From Komagataeibacter saccharivorans (GTDB lineage: Bacteria > Pseudomonadota > Alphaproteobacteria > Acetobacterales > Acetobacteraceae): a DNA stretch of 64,000 nucleotides. The stretch is from the NCBI RefSeq assembly GCF_003207825.1, contig NZ_NKTY01000013.1, positions 18,745-82,744 of the forward strand. Direction: 5' to 3'. A program made the translations under genes and the position numbers. This document shows positions 63,154 to 64,000 of this stretch, one piece after another (positions within the stretch are counted from its first letter, which is position 1; every line of letters begins with the position of its first letter). The notes below the pieces were generated by a model. The model was given only the letters and a program-made list of their open reading frames with translations. It was not told the DNA's origin and made no database searches.

Positions 63154-63256
63154 CGACATATTGGGAACGGCCCTCGATCCTTCGGGAACAGTAACCCGAC
63201 ACTTCAGGAACACCGGAGCCGACACTTCAGGAACGGATTCACGACACTTCGGGAAC
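63007..63256. other. Iteron-type origin of replication (oriV)
   Basis: Five direct 15-base iterons of consensus CGACACTTCAGGAAC/CGACACTTCGGGAAC begin at 63154, 63175, 63197, 63220 and 63242, spaced 21-23 bases (about two helical turns). A sixth copy lies inverted at 63007-63021. An A/T-rich, pyrimidine-rich stretch (63295-63355) follows and would suit DNA unwinding. This is the classical Rep-iteron arrangement. No confident DnaA box was seen. Confidence 0.85.
63154..63256 (+). repeat. Direct iteron repeats (five copies)
   Basis: Copies: 63154-63168 (CGACATATTGGGAAC, diverged), 63175-63189 (CGATCCTTCGGGAAC), 63197-63211 and 63220-63234 (CGACACTTCAGGAAC), 63242-63256 (CGACACTTCGGGAAC). The regular 21-23-base period places them on the same face of the helix. 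Confidence 0.85.
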
Positions 63257-63714
63257 AGCCAGACCTCTCTATCCCGCTGTGTTCCGGGCATTTTTCAGCC
63301 TGTTTGTTCCCTTAACCTTTAAACTCTTTCTTTTAACCTTCTAACTTTCTTGTGGGCGTTCGACAGAACAGGATTTCAAGAGGGTTTATCTGTGTTTAAA
63401 ACGCGACATGTGGACGCCAGCACAGCGGGGCCGTATGGCCAGCATTACCGGCAGAACGAGATTCTGGCCCTCTAAACCCGACCGATAAGGAATAAAGGCG
63501 CATAACATCCTGCTGACGACAACGAACCGGTTTGGCCGGAAACAAGCGGCCGATGTCCGTAAACCGTCAATACGGCTACGCTCTCTTGTCCGATCAGGTT
63601 GTGGCTAAAAAATGTTATGGTTCATTTTCGTCCATTGCAGACTATCTGTTCGTGGTTTCGTAGACTGATGCGCCGTTTCCTACTCCAGCCCATCCATGAT
63701 GTTCACACTGATAG
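63257..63714. other. AT-rich origin flank and unassigned sequence
   Basis: 63295-63355 is A/T-rich (possible unwinding element). The remaining stretch to 63714 holds no supported gene. Short frames lack homology, and sequence near 63600 begins the IS remnants. Confidence 0.4.
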
Positions 63715-63915
63715 TCAGAGCATCAAGACACCCCATGCAAAGAAAGGTGGTTGGCGTTCTATCAGCGATCCCATCGTTGGATGGAGGCTGAATGCTTCGA
63801 AGCGTTGGTGTCTGACCTGCGTATCGTGCCACATATCGTCTCTGCCCGCAGGGCAGAACCAACGGTAGCCATTCTCGACAGCCGAAAAGCAAACCTCGCA
63901 CTAGGTTCTGTTGAC
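63715..63915 (+). pseudogene. Truncated IS5-family transposase (N-terminal piece)
   Basis: A plus-strand frame without a start reads RWLAFYQRSHRWMEAECFEA then LVSDLRIVPHIVSARRAEPT and VAILDSRKANLA, matching the N-terminal region of IS5-type transposases (…WR..F…W…G.FE.L…D…R......T.AILDS). A stop at 63712 cuts it upstream, and it runs into the end of a second element at about 63890-63905. Confidence 0.7.
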
Positions 63916-64000
63916 AAAAGACGGTAGCCACAATTTTACGGCTGCGAGGTTAAGAAAGGCGAGAAATGATTTTCTTGTCTTGTCATATCGTGTGGCGATA
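63901..64000 (-). mobile_element. C-terminal end of a second IS5-family transposase (partial, leaves window)
   Basis: Minus-strand reading IATRYDKTRKSFLAFLNLAA then VKLWLPSFVNRT-stop matches the C-terminus of IS5-family transposases (ATRYDK...F.A...LA...LWL). It starts beyond the window. The GGTTCTGTTGACAAA sequence at its end resembles the terminal inverted repeats of IS elements found in acetic acid bacteria. Its insertion truncates the element on its left. Confidence 0.7.

Noticed and set aside
63380..63400. Possible DnaA box (TTATCTGTG) near the iterons
   Set aside because: Differs from TTATCCACA at three of nine positions; not convincing.
1..64000. CRISPR arrays, rRNA and tRNA genes
   Set aside because: No regularly spaced repeat-spacer pattern with unique spacers and no conserved RNA gene sequence were seen; the only regular direct repeats are the iterons and KGG units.

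Overview
The window looks like part of a large plasmid or chromid of an acetic acid bacterium, most likely Komagataeibacter/Gluconacetobacter-like. That attribution is an inference. It rests on high GC coding sequence, the RepB-type partition genes, IS5-type transposase remnants, and the mix of oxidative and aldehyde metabolism. The plasmid-like nature rests on two paralogous ParA/ParB pairs (8710-11054 on the minus strand, 59109-61382 on the plus strand), a replication initiator (61525-62685) and a direct-repeat (iteron) origin at 63007-63350. Palindromes with a shared core, ATTGCACCGGTGCAAT, lie beside both partition systems and are the best parS candidates.

Layout from left to right. 1-4595: a NemR-like TetR regulator with a YqhD-type aldehyde reductase and an aldehyde dehydrogenase, sharing TAGACC-type operators, then a divergent LysR regulator. 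4713-6727: a Rieske oxygenase with its VanB-type reductase. 6759-11054: a nuclease-fold protein with a degenerate active site, a DAG-kinase-like lipid kinase and partition system 1. 11333-12117: a BrnT/BrnA toxin-antitoxin pair and a small Gly-rich lipoprotein. 12264-14716: an IclR regulator, a GlcG/HbpS-like protein and an MFS exporter. 15146-29733: a complete 13-gene complex I operon (nuoA, B, CD fused, E to N), packed with ATGA stop/start overlaps.

29781-38289 is a stress-flavoured region: CBS protein, erythromycin-esterase-like protein, phosphoribosyltransferase, CBS-BON protein, host-attachment-like protein, adenosine/adenine deaminase, DUF4142 protein, KGG-repeat protein and a WGR-domain protein. 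38539-42089 holds a compact acyl-CoA-dehydrogenase-like / PIG-L deacetylase / methyltransferase / glycosyltransferase cluster of unknown product. 42551-48881 has a TPR-sulfotransferase, a thioesterase, a GNAT acetyltransferase, a decayed MocR-type gene and a TonB-dependent receptor.

49579-53330 is a choline-to-betaine locus in which the repressor BetI is fused in frame to betaine aldehyde dehydrogenase, followed by choline dehydrogenase. An SDR, an ABC-F ATPase and a nitronate monooxygenase follow. The right end is the replicon core (parA2, parB2, rep, iterons), bordered by broken IS5-family transposase genes at 58205-58435 and 63715-64000. The most notable points are the BetI-BetB fusion, the twin partition systems with near-identical centromere candidates, the complete rep/iteron origin architecture, the nuclease that has lost its catalytic histidine, and the uncharacterised four-gene glycoconjugate-like cluster.
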